37,633 nt of DNA from Chloroflexota bacterium (GCA_005879655.1 VBJK01000070.1:23148-60780), one strand, 5' to 3'. Positions 1 to 8,596 are shown, counted from the first letter of the stretch. Numbers and translations: made by a program. Notes: generated by a model not told the origin, from the letters alone.

Positions 1-1667
1 ATCGGGATACGCAAGATCTGTCCAATCTTGACTGCGACTTCGCGGGCATGATAGGTCGGTTTAAATTCGCCCTGTTTATAGGCCGGTTCATGTTCCTCGT
101 CTACGATGATGATGCCAAGCTCTGGTACAGGTGCGAAGAGTGCGGAGCGCGAGCCAATCACAATATCCACCTCACCAGCGCGAATCCGTCGCCACTCATC
201 ATAGCGTTCACCCATGCTCAGCTCGCTGTGAATGATCGCCACACGTCCAGGAAAGCGGCCAGCAACACGCTGGATAGCCTGAGTGGTAAGAGCAATCTCT
301 GGTACTAACATAATGCCGCGCTTACCCTGTGCAATGAGCGCCGCTAATGCTTGTAGATAGACCTCAGTCTTACCACTACCCGTGACACCGTGCAACAAAA
401 TAGGATCAGGTGCATGCGCCCCCGCTACTGCACAACACGCCAGGATACGCTCAAGCGCTCGTTGCTGATCGGCAGTCAGTTGCAACGGCTGACTTGCGAC
501 TAGAGTACGTCCTGCGAGCGGATCACGTCGTACTTCCAGAGTTTCGATAGCGATAATATTCTCATGCACAAGTTGGTGCAACTGAACAGCGGTGAGTCCA
601 CTGGCCTTACAGAGCGCATTAGGAGTCCAGGGTGCATTGCGGTTAATACTACACTCTAACAAGTCTACTGCCGCCAGTTGCCGCCTCGCCAGGATACTCG
701 CCTGATCTTCCTCTGGCAACGTGAGTGTGGCCGTCGCTCCTGATAAGGCCCAGGGATTATAGTGAGGACGATCTCCTCGGCTATGTATACCTCGCCTGTT
801 CGTACTAGTGCGTAATCCCAAAACCTTTTGAGGAATGGCAGCATTTGGGGACACCCCAAACCCCGCCAGGGTGGCTTCGCTCCCCGGACCCACAAGCCCT
901 ACTACCTCTCTTGTTTCTGCACTTGGGGATATCCCAAACCCCGCCAGGGTGGCTTCGCCCCCTGGAACCACAATTCTTATTGGTTCTTCTGGTTTTGCGC
1001 ACGGCTGGAGCTGCTGTTCCATACGCGCACGCCATTCCTGAAGAGCTTCGCCCTGTGCCAGCAGACGAACAATACGCTGCACACGCGGTCGGGCCTTGGG
1101 CAACGAAAGCTGCGGCGTCTGTACAATCAGATTACTCTGTTGCAACTCTTGCAAAACCTCTTTCGCCTGCTTCTGTCCTAGCATCTTTTTGAGACGCTCA
1201 ACATTTACTTCGCCGTCTGCTTGCAGGAGTCCCAGCAATGCACGTAAACGCAATGACAGGCCCTGAGTTGTCTCCTCATCTGCGGCCTCGTATTCTTCCG
1301 CCAAGCGTAACACCAATTGTGAACGCTGCATTAAGCCTGGTGCTAACATCACTAAAGCACAGTGTGCCAGCGCGGTGACATAATACTCGGCCATCCACTC
1401 CGCCAGTATACGTTGATGAGGCAACAGAGCGGGCACCGGATCGAGAATAGCATGCAATGGGCGTACAACGACATCCTCACCAAGCTCCTGCAAATACTCA
1501 TCTGCTTGCAGTTCCCAGACAATACCCTCAACAAGCCGTTCCCCATAGGGAACCGCCACCAGTTGGCCAAGACGGAGCTGGTCCTGTAGCTCTTCAGGTA
1601 CTGAGTACGTGAGCAATGGCTGCTCGACATTCCAGCGCGCCGCTGATGTTAATACTGCCACAAGCAT
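1..1667 (-). CDS. priA: Primosomal helicase PriA, N-terminal part (runs off the left edge)
   Basis: PriA is the 3'-5' helicase that reloads the replisome at stalled forks. The minus-strand frame is open from an ATG at 1667 to base 1, giving about 555 codons with no stop. The helicase core is clear: LLHGVTGSGKTEVY (Walker A, about residue 430) and DEEHEPAYKQGEF (DEAH-type Walker B, about residue 522), both followed by PriA-typical sequence. The zinc-binding Cys cluster and last helicase motifs would lie beyond the edge. The start is 4 nt after the mutL stop, with a GGGAGG Shine-Dalgarno inside the mutL end, so the two are probably cotranscribed. Oddity: residues of about 234-274, between the N-terminal DNA-binding part and the helicase, are encoded by two copies of an interspersed repeat (GEATLAGFG motif twice). 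Identity is very secure; the start is likely. Confidence 0.95.
   Translation of the reverse strand, partial: MLVAVLTSAARWNVEQPLLTYSVPEELQDQLRLGQLVAVPYGERLVEGIVWELQADEYLQELGEDVVVRPLHAILDPVPALLPHQRILAEWMAEYYVTALAHCALVMLAPGLMQRSQLVLRLAEEYEAADEETTQGLSLRLRALLGLLQADGEVNVERLKKMLGQKQAKEVLQELQQSNLIVQTPQLSLPKARPRVQRIVRLLAQGEALQEWRARMEQQLQPCAKPEEPIRIVVPGGEATLAGFGISPSAETREVVGLVGPGSEATLAGFGVSPNAAIPQKVLGLRTSTNRRGIHSRGDRPHYNPWALSGATATLTLPEEDQASILARRQLAAVDLLECSINRNAPWTPNALCKASGLTAVQLHQLVHENIIAIETLEVRRDPLAGRTLVASQPLQLTADQQRALERILACCAVAGAHAPDPILLHGVTGSGKTEVYLQALAALIAQGKRGIMLVPEIALTTQAIQRVAGRFPGRVAIIHSELSMGERYDEWRRIRAGEVDIVIGSRSALFAPVPELGIIIVDEEHEPAYKQGEFKPTYHAREVAVKIGQILRIP
844..965. repeat. Family C repeat, two copies inside priA
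   Basis: Two near-identical units of about 43 bp lie at 844-887 and 923-965. Each starts with a small palindrome (TTGGGG-aca-CCCCAA, or TTGGGGATATCCCAA) followed by ACCCCGCCAGGGTGGCTTCG. On the minus strand both are read through without stops as part of PriA. Spacing between equivalent bases is about 77-78 bp. The element looks like a mobile palindromic repeat tolerated in an interdomain linker. Confidence 0.8.
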
Positions 1668-1671
1668 ACTG

Positions 1672-3876
1672 TTAGCGCCTCCCGAACTCGTGCGCTAGCG
1701 CAGATAAGCTAAAATGGACCATGGTGGGACGGCCATGACAGCAGCTATACGGCGCTCTGGTCTGTTCCAACTGCTCGATCATTTCACGCATCTCACTCAC
1801 CGTCAAGAAATAGTTTTGTTTAATGGCCGCCTTGCAAGCCACATTTGCCAGGGCGCGCTCTTCCCACGTCTCGGTATGACCGAGTTGTGTAGGGGCCGTC
1901 AGATCTACTAGCAATTCATGCAGTGAGCGCACATTCATATGCTTGACTAGCACATTGGGCACTGCTCGCACCTCAACCGTCTTGCCATCAGTAATCTCCA
2001 GCTGAAAACCAATGTGCGCTAATTGCTGCTGATGCTCATCAACCGTTTCTAGCTCATTAGGTGATAGTGTAAGTTGCATAGGTGAGAGTAAGAGTTGTGA
2101 GAGTGGTGCACACGCTTTTAATGCTACAACCATCCGTTCCAACAAAATACGCTCATGGGCGGCGTGCTGATCAATTAAGTACATGCCATCCTCACCCTCA
2201 GTGACAATATAGCTCTGCGAGAGCTGACCAACGACGCGCAAACGTGGTAAGCGTCGTGTTTGCTGGGGATCAATCGTCTCAGGGCAACCACCAGGGATTG
2301 CCCCTACAATGGACGACGGATCGGCCACCGAGGTATCTTCGTTCCATTGTGGGGGCAATCCCTGGTGGTTGCCCTGGGGGGGTGGGGGGCTGATTTGAAC
2401 GGTATTGGAGGGCATTTGCCAAGCTTCATTGTCCTCATCAGCCTGTGCAGGCAGAGCGGGATTGGCCCCAGGGCAACCACCAGGGATTGCCCCTACAATG
2501 GACGACGGATCGGCCACCGAGGTATCTTCGTTCCATTGTGGGGGCAATCCCTGGTGGTTGCCCTGGGGGGATGGGGAACGTGTCGTATCTTTTTGCTCAG
2601 ACGGGCGTATATGGCTCTGCCACAGACGCGAGCTTGGCGGTGGTTTTGTACCGGTCTCCTCTTCCGTCACCGTTAGCCAGGGATTATCTGGCGGCAGTGG
2701 ATGATGAGGGCGCGTTGTCTTGGTCTCTATACTAGCAGTCTCTGCTGTGAGTTCCTCGGTTATTGTCTCGCCTACAGCTTCATCAAGCTCGTCTAGCGCC
2801 GAAAATTGATTATCCGGCGGACTAGCCGTCACCGCAGATGATGTGCTTTTGCGCGGCTTCCACTGCGGCATCTCTGGCTCTTGCAAAAGCGTCTGGCGTA
2901 CAGCACGAAGCACTGCCGCGAAGACCCGCCGCTCCTTGAGAAAACGAATCTCCGTTTTGGCCGGGTGGACATTGACATCGAGCAGGGTCGGATCGACCTG
3001 GATATTAATTACTGCAATTGGGTGACGGCCCGTCAATAACAACGAGCGATAGGCCCCCTCAACGGCCTCCGTCAACATACGACTTAATACCCAACGTCGG
3101 TTCACAAAGAAAGAGATGTGTTGGCGCGTACTTTTATAACAAACAGGCCGACTGGTATAGCCGTTGACAACAGGATGCTCTGTATCCCCCGCTCGCTCCT
3201 CAGCGACGACGGCGACCATCTGTTCCGCTATCTGTAAACCATATACCTCGACGAGCACGCTTGCCAGCCGTCCATCACCGGGCGTTGCGAAAATTTGTCG
3301 TGTCTCGCTAAAGATGGTAAAGCGAATCTCAGGATAAGCTAGCGCGTACTGCTCCAGTAAGTGGTGGCAGTGCCCGACCTCCGTATTGCGGCTCTTGAGA
3401 AACTTCAGACGGGCAGGCACCGCACTGAAGAGGTTCCGCACGGTAATAGTAGTTCCTTCGGGCGAAGCTGCGGTGCTTACTTCTGAGAGTTGTCCATTCG
3501 TTGCACTGATCTGCGCCCCCTGCTCTGAGCCACGTAGCCGACTGAGTAGCGTCACTTCCGCGACCGCCGCAATGCTCGCCAATGCCTCGCCGCGAAAACC
3601 AAGCGAACGAATATGCTCAAGGTCATCAATCTGAGTCACCTTACTGGTGGCATGGCGCGCGAGTGCCAGCGGCAATTCATCAGTAGCAATCCCAGAACCA
3701 TTGTCAGTGATACGGATCAGTTGTAGTCCCCCACCCATCAGATCAACACGGATCTGGGTGGCTCCGGCATCGATGCTATTCTCTATCAGTTCCTTCACGA
3801 CGGAAGCAGGCCGCTCTACCACTTCTCCGGCAGCGATTTTGGCAGCCACATCAGGTGCGAGTTGTCTTATGGGCAT
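1672..3876 (-). CDS. mutL: DNA mismatch repair protein MutL (endonuclease type)
   Basis: MutL couples mismatch recognition by MutS to strand incision. The GHKL ATPase domain has ENSIDAG (about residue 33), DNGSGI (about 60) and GFRGEAL (about 94). The C-terminal domain has the metal-binding endonuclease motif DQHAAHERILLE (about 569-580), ACKAAIKQN (about 680) and CCHGRP (about 712, usually CPHGRP), so this is a nicking MutL rather than the E. coli type. I chose the ATG at 3876 (protein of about 734 residues), which has an AGAGGA ribosome site 8 nt upstream; a longer frame from 3936 adds 20 residues absent from the family. The proline-rich linker holds two copies of a hairpin repeat that encode an identical 32-residue stretch beginning QGNHQGLPPQWN. 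priA follows after 4 nt. Confidence 0.96.
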   Translation of the reverse strand: MPIRQLAPDVAAKIAAGEVVERPASVVKELIENSIDAGATQIRVDLMGGGLQLIRITDNGSGIATDELPLALARHATSKVTQIDDLEHIRSLGFRGEALASIAAVAEVTLLSRLRGSEQGAQISATNGQLSEVSTAASPEGTTITVRNLFSAVPARLKFLKSRNTEVGHCHHLLEQYALAYPEIRFTIFSETRQIFATPGDGRLASVLVEVYGLQIAEQMVAVVAEERAGDTEHPVVNGYTSRPVCYKSTRQHISFFVNRRWVLSRMLTEAVEGAYRSLLLTGRHPIAVINIQVDPTLLDVNVHPAKTEIRFLKERRVFAAVLRAVRQTLLQEPEMPQWKPRKSTSSAVTASPPDNQFSALDELDEAVGETITEELTAETASIETKTTRPHHPLPPDNPWLTVTEEETGTKPPPSSRLWQSHIRPSEQKDTTRSPSPQGNHQGLPPQWNEDTSVADPSSIVGAIPGGCPGANPALPAQADEDNEAWQMPSNTVQISPPPPQGNHQGLPPQWNEDTSVADPSSIVGAIPGGCPETIDPQQTRRLPRLRVVGQLSQSYIVTEGEDGMYLIDQHAAHERILLERMVVALKACAPLSQLLLSPMQLTLSPNELETVDEHQQQLAHIGFQLEITDGKTVEVRAVPNVLVKHMNVRSLHELLVDLTAPTQLGHTETWEERALANVACKAAIKQNYFLTVSEMREMIEQLEQTRAPYSCCHGRPTMVHFSLSALAHEFGRR
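2281..2375. repeat. Family B hairpin repeat in mutL, copy 1
   Basis: Inverted repeat with 32-bp arms at 2281-2312 and 2344-2375 (AGGGCAACCACCAGGGATTG... against its complement; one mismatch) around a 31-bp centre. It is read in frame as part of the MutL linker. Copy 2 lies 189 bp away, which is 63 codons. Confidence 0.9.
2470..2564. repeat. Family B hairpin repeat in mutL, copy 2
   Basis: Same 95-bp unit as 2281-2375, with arms at 2470-2501 and 2533-2564 and the same centre sequence. The near identity of both arms and centre suggests recent duplication of one inserted element rather than two independent insertions. Confidence 0.9.
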
Positions 3877-3988
3877 AGTATAGTCCTCTGGCAAAGTTTT
3901 TTGTGGTACGTTTAAGAACGAGTGTTCATAGGGCATAATAACATAGATGTGGTGCCGGGTACAAGAAGCAGTCTCATTGGGGGATGAC

Positions 3989-4155
3989 CGCGCAATTCAT
4001 TGCGCTCTGCGTGCACAACCAACCGTAGCCGCGCAATTCATCGCGCTCTGTGCGCACAACCAAGCGTAACCGCGCAATTCATCACGCTCTGCGTGCACAA
4101 CCAAGCGTAACCGCGCAATTCATTGCACTCTGCTCACTGCGCAATGAATTGCGCG
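3989..4155. repeat. Family A palindrome array, 41-bp tandem period
   Basis: Four units spaced exactly 41 bp apart (cores at 3990, 4031, 4072 and 4113) carry the palindrome GCGCAAT-TC-ATTGCGC or close variants, joined by CTCTGCGTGCACAACCAAGC-like spacers. A fifth core in inverted orientation at 4139-4154 closes the array, so the whole can fold into a long stem. It fills the gap between the start of mutL and the end of the phosphatase gene and may end transcription of the latter. Confidence 0.9.
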
Positions 4156-4156
4156 A

Positions 4157-4954
4157 CTATGGCTTTGCATGTATATCTAGAAATTCCATCAATTCGTGAT
4201 GGATAAAGCCATTACTTGCTACAATATGCACATCAGAAAGATTATGAGAATCTACTACCACATTAGTGACCATACCTCCTGCCTCAGTCACAAGCAACGC
4301 GCCAGCTGCAACATCCCAGGGCATCAGTCCCAATTCCCAATAGCTCTCATAGGCTCCTCTGGCCACATCACACAAGCCTAACGCCGCACTGCCCGGCTCT
4401 CTGATGGCTGCACAGACCTGCAAAACTTTCGCAAAACCAGCCAGTTGTTTTTCTCTCATGGACAGCGAAGCACTGAACCCAGTTCCTACAAGACTTTGAT
4501 CAAGCGTGTAGATCTGTGAAACACGCAGTCCGACGACATTCAGAAAGGCTCCATGCCCAATCATCGCAGTATACATCTCTTGCACTAAAGGTTGGTAAAC
4601 AACACCAATGATAGTTGTCGCATGATATTGTAAAGCAATAGAGACCCCAAATTGGGCAATGCCGTGGATATAATTCATCGTGCCGTCAAGCGGATCAATA
4701 ATCCACTCAAACGGTGCTGTACCAGAAGCTCTATTTGCAGTCTCTTCCGCAAGGAAACGATGGTCAGGAAAATGCTGTTTTAAAATTTGTAGGATGCATT
4801 GTTCTGCATTGTAGTCGCTCTGTGTTATAGGATCACGGCGACCTTTTTCGCGTATATTTCTTACGCGCCCAAAGTCGATTTGTAACTGGTGTCCACCTGC
4901 TAAGGCGGCTTCTTGAGCAGCATTGAGGTACTTTTGTAGGACATTACGGTCCAT
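4157..4954 (-). CDS. Inositol monophosphatase family protein
   Basis: A Mg-dependent, Li-sensitive-type phosphatase of the IMPase/SuhB/CysQ fold, 265 residues, which is normal for the family. Metal-site motifs are visible: AEETA (the Glu ligand), IDPLDGTMNYIHG (DPxDGT) and MPWDVAAGALLVTEAGG (WDxAAG). The ATG at 4954 has an AGGGAGC ribosome site 9 nt upstream. The gene follows a class III aminotransferase by 37 nt on the same strand, so they form an operon; a sugar/cyclitol dehydrogenase diverges on the other side. That setting fits dephosphorylation of inositol phosphate or another sugar phosphate, but the sequence does not fix the substrate. The stop codon touches the family A repeat array. 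Confidence 0.9.
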   Translation of the reverse strand: MDRNVLQKYLNAAQEAALAGGHQLQIDFGRVRNIREKGRRDPITQSDYNAEQCILQILKQHFPDHRFLAEETANRASGTAPFEWIIDPLDGTMNYIHGIAQFGVSIALQYHATTIIGVVYQPLVQEMYTAMIGHGAFLNVVGLRVSQIYTLDQSLVGTGFSASLSMREKQLAGFAKVLQVCAAIREPGSAALGLCDVARGAYESYWELGLMPWDVAAGALLVTEAGGMVTNVVVDSHNLSDVHIVASNGFIHHELMEFLDIHAKP

Positions 4955-4991
4955 AGAAGTGCTCCCTTTTTAGAAAAACGCTGGACGAAGA

Positions 4992-6350
4992 TTACACAGC
5001 AAACATTGGAGCTTGTTTACGTAACGTATTGCTAATAACTATAGCCGCCTGCCCAAGAACTTCTGGCCCAACAGACAGCGGCGGATAGAGACGCAGGTTA
5101 TTGCCACCAACCATCACCAGCAGACCTGCTTGTAACAAAGCGAGATAGAGCTGCTGCATCGCATCCCCAGAAAGAGGACGTTTACTCTCTTTACTCTCTA
5201 CTAACTCTATGCCAACCATCATACCTCTTCCCCGTATTTCACCAACAATAGCTATATCACTTGCCAATTGCTGTATGTGTTGCAGAAACTCCTGTCCTTG
5301 GAGCAAAGCCCGCGCAACCAGATTCTCTGCAAGCATGATTTGGATAGTCGTATCTACTGCTTTACAGGCTAACGGAAAACCGCCATAACTGGAGGAGCTG
5401 GCACTCAGGTCGGAATATGGTGATGCGGCCATAATTGTTGAGCTGGAGATAATGCCCGTAACTGGAAAGCCATTGCCCATGCCTTTGCCAACAATCATTA
5501 CATCGGGTACCACCTCATCATATGCTGAGGCAAACATCGTTCCAGTCCGTCCAAAACCGGTAATACTTTCATCTGCAACAAGTAGCGCATCAAATTCCTG
5601 AGCAACAGACTGGAGGGCTTTCATATACCCCGGTGGAGGAACAATGTTGCCTGCGCGACCCTGGACAGGTTCAACCACAATGCCTGCCAGGGTATCCTTG
5701 GCTTGGTGGCGAATAACCTCACGTACAAGTTCGATACAGGCAAAACCACAGGTCGGAAACTTTAAGTTGAGTGGGCAACGATAACAGTAAGCGTAAGGGG
5801 CACGATGAAAACCGCTTGGAGCGGGTCCTAGTCCTCGCCTGCTGGCATCGGTCAGAGCAAAGCTTCCTAGCGTCTTGCCATGGAATGCATTCCAAAACCC
5901 TAAAAATTCAAACTTCCCTGTATAAGACTTCACAAGACGTAAAGCTGCCTCAACTGCTTCAGCGCCACTGCTGTACAGTTGGATGCGCTCTAGCCCTGGT
6001 GGAAGAATCTGTTTAATAGTTTTGAGCATATCCACGCGAGCTTGAGACGTAAAACTGCTCACCACTAAAGATGAAAGTTGCTCTGCGAGCGCGGCAACAA
6101 ATAGAGGATGGTTATGGCCAATACTATTAACTCCGCTACCACACATAAAGTCAATGTAGCGATTTTGATCAACATCTTCGAGAAAAGCGCCCTCACCCTT
6201 AGAAAAGGCTAACTTGGCCCAGTGAACCACTGCCTGGAGGCCTGGTCCTATGAGCGCTTGCTCTTGTTCCCAGAGTACCTGCGATCTTGGACCTGGAAGA
6301 GAGAGAGCACCTTTTAACTGATCTAGTGATGATTGAGAAAAAGAATCCAT
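4992..6350 (-). CDS. Class III PLP-dependent aminotransferase
   Basis: Fold-type I aminotransferase of the class III (omega) group, which includes GABA, ornithine and 2-deoxystreptamine-side-chain aminotransferases. The protein has about 452 residues. Visible signature: VADESITGFGRTG (Asp of about 260 contacts the PLP ring nitrogen), then IVGKGMGNGFPVTG with the PLP-binding Lys of about 289, and YSSGAEAVEAA upstream. A Cys pair-of-pairs (CYRC and CGFAC, about 189-205) is also seen in some relatives. I prefer the ATG at 6350 (GGAG 8 nt upstream) over 6416, because the likely promoter at 6428-6457 would start transcription near 6421. It is followed by the IMPase-family gene. The amino acceptor cannot be told from sequence. 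Confidence 0.9.
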   Translation of the reverse strand: MDSFSQSSLDQLKGALSLPGPRSQVLWEQEQALIGPGLQAVVHWAKLAFSKGEGAFLEDVDQNRYIDFMCGSGVNSIGHNHPLFVAALAEQLSSLVVSSFTSQARVDMLKTIKQILPPGLERIQLYSSGAEAVEAALRLVKSYTGKFEFLGFWNAFHGKTLGSFALTDASRRGLGPAPSGFHRAPYAYCYRCPLNLKFPTCGFACIELVREVIRHQAKDTLAGIVVEPVQGRAGNIVPPPGYMKALQSVAQEFDALLVADESITGFGRTGTMFASAYDEVVPDVMIVGKGMGNGFPVTGIISSSTIMAASPYSDLSASSSSYGGFPLACKAVDTTIQIMLAENLVARALLQGQEFLQHIQQLASDIAIVGEIRGRGMMVGIELVESKESKRPLSGDAMQQLYLALLQAGLLVMVGGNNLRLYPPLSVGPEVLGQAAIVISNTLRKQAPMFAV

Positions 6351-6427
6351 GCTTTTTACTCCAGATGTATAATAATGGCATAAGTAAGACGGTGACAAAG
6401 AAATTCTTCCATCCATCCTAAGATTCT

Positions 6428-6457
6428 TTTATAATCCAAAAAATAGATAAATGTCAA
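6428..6457 (-). promoter_or_regulatory. Sigma-70-type promoter of the aminotransferase operon
   Basis: On the minus strand TTGACA (6457-6452), 18-bp spacer, TATAAA (6433-6428). It is a near-consensus match and gives an untranslated leader of roughly 70 nt before the chosen ATG at 6350. Confidence 0.65.
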
Positions 6458-6772
6458 GTGATACCCATTACTAGCAGAATATGATAGTGAGATGATCCAT
6501 GCCTCTGTCTCTAATGAGCGAAGCAAATAACCCAGTTACCCTTTCACATCTTCATCTTTCCTTGCTTTTAGTGACAATAGAGATTATTATATTATTTAGT
6601 AGCTTGTTAGTGCTGATCACAAATGAAGAACATTTTGCAGTGTTTTTATTCATATATCTGAGCTGCTCTCACTCAGTAGAAGAGTTTGCAAAAACATTGC
6701 AAGATGATTATTCTTTATATAAAGAGCAAGTAGAAAATTGTTTGTATTATATAGTAAATCAAAGGGGATCAG
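6458..6772. other. Divergent AT-rich intergenic region
   Basis: AT-rich stretch between the divergent aminotransferase and Gfo/Idh/MocA genes. A plus-strand frame from 6499 stays open into the downstream gene, but it has no ribosome site and its hydrophobic, low-complexity translation resembles no family I know. The region must hold the promoter of the dehydrogenase, but I do not see a convincing pair of hexamers for it. Confidence 0.5.
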
Positions 6773-7828
6773 ATGTTAAAAATTGGTATTGTTGGTTTTG
6801 GATATATCGCGCAACATGGCCATACGCCTTTTTATAAGCGGGGAGAGTCTGTCCAGGTAGTAGGGGTCGCTGATTGTTGTGAAGCTAGGCTAAGCCTTGC
6901 AAAAGAATACTTCCCAGACGCAAAGTTTTTTTTATCAGCGCAGGAAATGTTTCAAGAACTTGGACCAGCTCTTGATGTGGTGGATATCTGTACCCCACCA
7001 TCCCATCACTATAGCCTCATCGCTGAAGCTCTTAGCTCTGGCTATCACACAATTTGTGAAAAACCCCTGGTTACTGACCTTGGCCAAATGTCAGAGCTTT
7101 TTCGCCTCTCCCAGACCAGCGCACGCCTGATTTATCCATGTCATAACTACCAATTCTCACCAGCGGTGCGTATGATCAAAAGCTTTATAGCACAAGACTA
7201 CATTGGAACACCACAACGTGTAGTCATTCGTACTTGTCGGCCAACTCACGCCAAAGGAGTCGCTGAGTGGCGACCCGATTGGCGCAGACAGAGGGAACAC
7301 GCTGTTGGTGGTATCTTAATGGACCATGGTCCACATAGTTTGTACTTAGCTCAACATTTTCTGAACCATCTGCCATTAGAGAAGGTTTCTTGTAACATAG
7401 GCTCTTTTGGCGGCAATGACTTCAACACAGAAGACACAGCACAGCTTGAAGTGATGTATGAGCAAGGAGCACAAGCTATGATTTACCTCTCCTGGGCTTC
7501 AACGTATCGGACGACCAAGTACTTAATCGTAGGCACACATGGATACATTGAGTTTACTGATGACATGCTTATCGTCTCCAATGCTGATCAGCGCTTTATG
7601 CTAGATAGCAAGGCTGAGGTCAATGACCCATCCCATCATAACTGGTATAAATCCATGTTCATCGATTTTCAAGAGAAGCTTGCTCATTTCAACGATCCGG
7701 TAGCTCTTTTACCATTATTGGAGGCGCACTCTGTAGTAGCAGCAATTAGTGCTGCCTATGCCTCAGCAACCCGCATGGGCGAGTGGACTACCGTAGAACG
7801 TCCCGCCGCAAAAGCACAACAGAGTTGA
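6773..7828 (+). CDS. Gfo/Idh/MocA family oxidoreductase
   Basis: NAD(P)-dependent dehydrogenase of the glucose-fructose oxidoreductase/inositol dehydrogenase family, 351 residues, usual length. The N-terminal Rossmann motif is IGIVGFGYIAQHGH; the CEKPLVTD motif (about residue 100) carries the conserved Lys; GGILMDHGPHSLYLAQH (about 180-195) carries the catalytic Asp and His. The ATG has an AAAGGGG ribosome site. It diverges from an aminotransferase-phosphatase operon. Members oxidise sugars, inositols or their nucleotides, so its partners suggest oxidation of a cyclitol or sugar hydroxyl before transamination (inference). It ends 1 nt from the converging receiver gene. Confidence 0.92.
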   Translation: MLKIGIVGFGYIAQHGHTPFYKRGESVQVVGVADCCEARLSLAKEYFPDAKFFLSAQEMFQELGPALDVVDICTPPSHHYSLIAEALSSGYHTICEKPLVTDLGQMSELFRLSQTSARLIYPCHNYQFSPAVRMIKSFIAQDYIGTPQRVVIRTCRPTHAKGVAEWRPDWRRQREHAVGGILMDHGPHSLYLAQHFLNHLPLEKVSCNIGSFGGNDFNTEDTAQLEVMYEQGAQAMIYLSWASTYRTTKYLIVGTHGYIEFTDDMLIVSNADQRFMLDSKAEVNDPSHHNWYKSMFIDFQEKLAHFNDPVALLPLLEAHSVVAAISAAYASATRMGEWTTVERPAAKAQQS

Positions 7829-7829
7829 T

Positions 7830-8213
7830 CTAACCAATGTGAGACAACAACCTATCAATCGTCTCCAACAACTCGTCCAGATCGAACGGCTTCTTTATTA
7901 GTGGCAGCTTGCGTTTATCCAGCTCCTTTTGCGGTGCGCTCGCGCTCATCATCAGTATTGGAACCTGTTGCAGAGCTTCCATTTGACGAAGCTTGTCATA
8001 GACTTCGATCCCATTCATGCGAGGCAAGAGATAGTCGAGTAGTACTAGCGCTGGTTTAGTAGCTCTTACGAAATCCAATGCGCGTATGCCATCATCTACC
8101 AGCACCCCTAAATAAGCGGTTTCGGAGAGGATCACCTTCAAGAGTATAGGACCAATATCGGCGTCGTCTTCCACAATGAGAATGGTTTTTGTCTCAAGCT
8201 GCTTCTGGCTCAT
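7830..8213 (-). CDS. Single-domain response regulator (receiver only)
   Basis: CheY-like receiver of 127 residues with no output domain. The acidic pair lies in VEDDAD (about 16-18), the phospho-acceptor is Asp60 in LLDYLLP, the switch Ser is in MMSASA (about 90), and the conserved Lys is in LIKKPF (about 107). An AGGGG ribosome site precedes the ATG. No histidine kinase lies nearby, so the partner is encoded elsewhere; stand-alone receivers usually relay phosphate or act by protein contact. Confidence 0.93.
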   Translation of the reverse strand: MSQKQLETKTILIVEDDADIGPILLKVILSETAYLGVLVDDGIRALDFVRATKPALVLLDYLLPRMNGIEVYDKLRQMEALQQVPILMMSASAPQKELDKRKLPLIKKPFDLDELLETIDRLLSHIG

Positions 8214-8596
8214 GCTATTCCCCTGAGTTAAAATATTTTACCTAGAACACGCAACAGAGCCGGAAGATGTTTCAAGGGGTGACTGGCAAGCTCTCGTCTT
8301 GCACACCTACGCGTGCCAATCACGTGTATTGTGCACTATGCCCAAAATATAGCTCTTCTTTTTTTGCGATTTAGCCCTATCTACCGCATAGTCTCGATCA
8401 CTATACTATATAGTAGGCAGTTTACGATGAAAAATAGCATTGCTCCTGGCTTGTCTATGAACTGTTGACAAATCACAATCCACAACATATCGGCAAGGAC
8501 CCTGCCGATTTCGTCTCTGGTGGTTCGGCGTCTTGTATGATATACTAGATGCACGGGACTTTGTTGTCTAAACAAGTTGAAAGGCAACTAGAGCAG
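8214..8596. other. Intergenic region between receiver gene and kinase
   Basis: It holds the shared upstream region of two divergent genes. A TTGACA at 8465-8470 lacks a good -10 at the right distance. The best plus-strand signal is the extended -10 at 8538-8546. A short hairpin (CGGCA...TGCCG, 8491-8507) lies between them. I see no gene here. Confidence 0.5.
8538..8546 (+). promoter_or_regulatory. Extended -10 promoter of the kinase gene
   Basis: TGA-TATACT (8538-8546) matches an extended -10 element; no clear -35 is present. It would start transcription near 8553, which makes the ATG at 8549 unusable and supports the ATG at 8597 as the kinase start. Confidence 0.4.

Noticed and set aside
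828..1192. Several plus-strand open frames opposite priA, including proline-rich ones over the repeats
   Set aside because: They are antisense shadows; PriA homology on the minus strand is continuous through this stretch.
3989..4155. CRISPR array
   Set aside because: Regular 41-bp period, but spacers are the same sequence in each unit and the core is a palindrome with an inverted last copy; no cas genes are present.
6499..6837. Plus-strand open frame of 112 codons upstream of and overlapping the Gfo/Idh/MocA gene
   Set aside because: No ribosome site, low-complexity AT-driven hydrophobic translation, and it runs 65 nt into the well-supported dehydrogenase in another frame.
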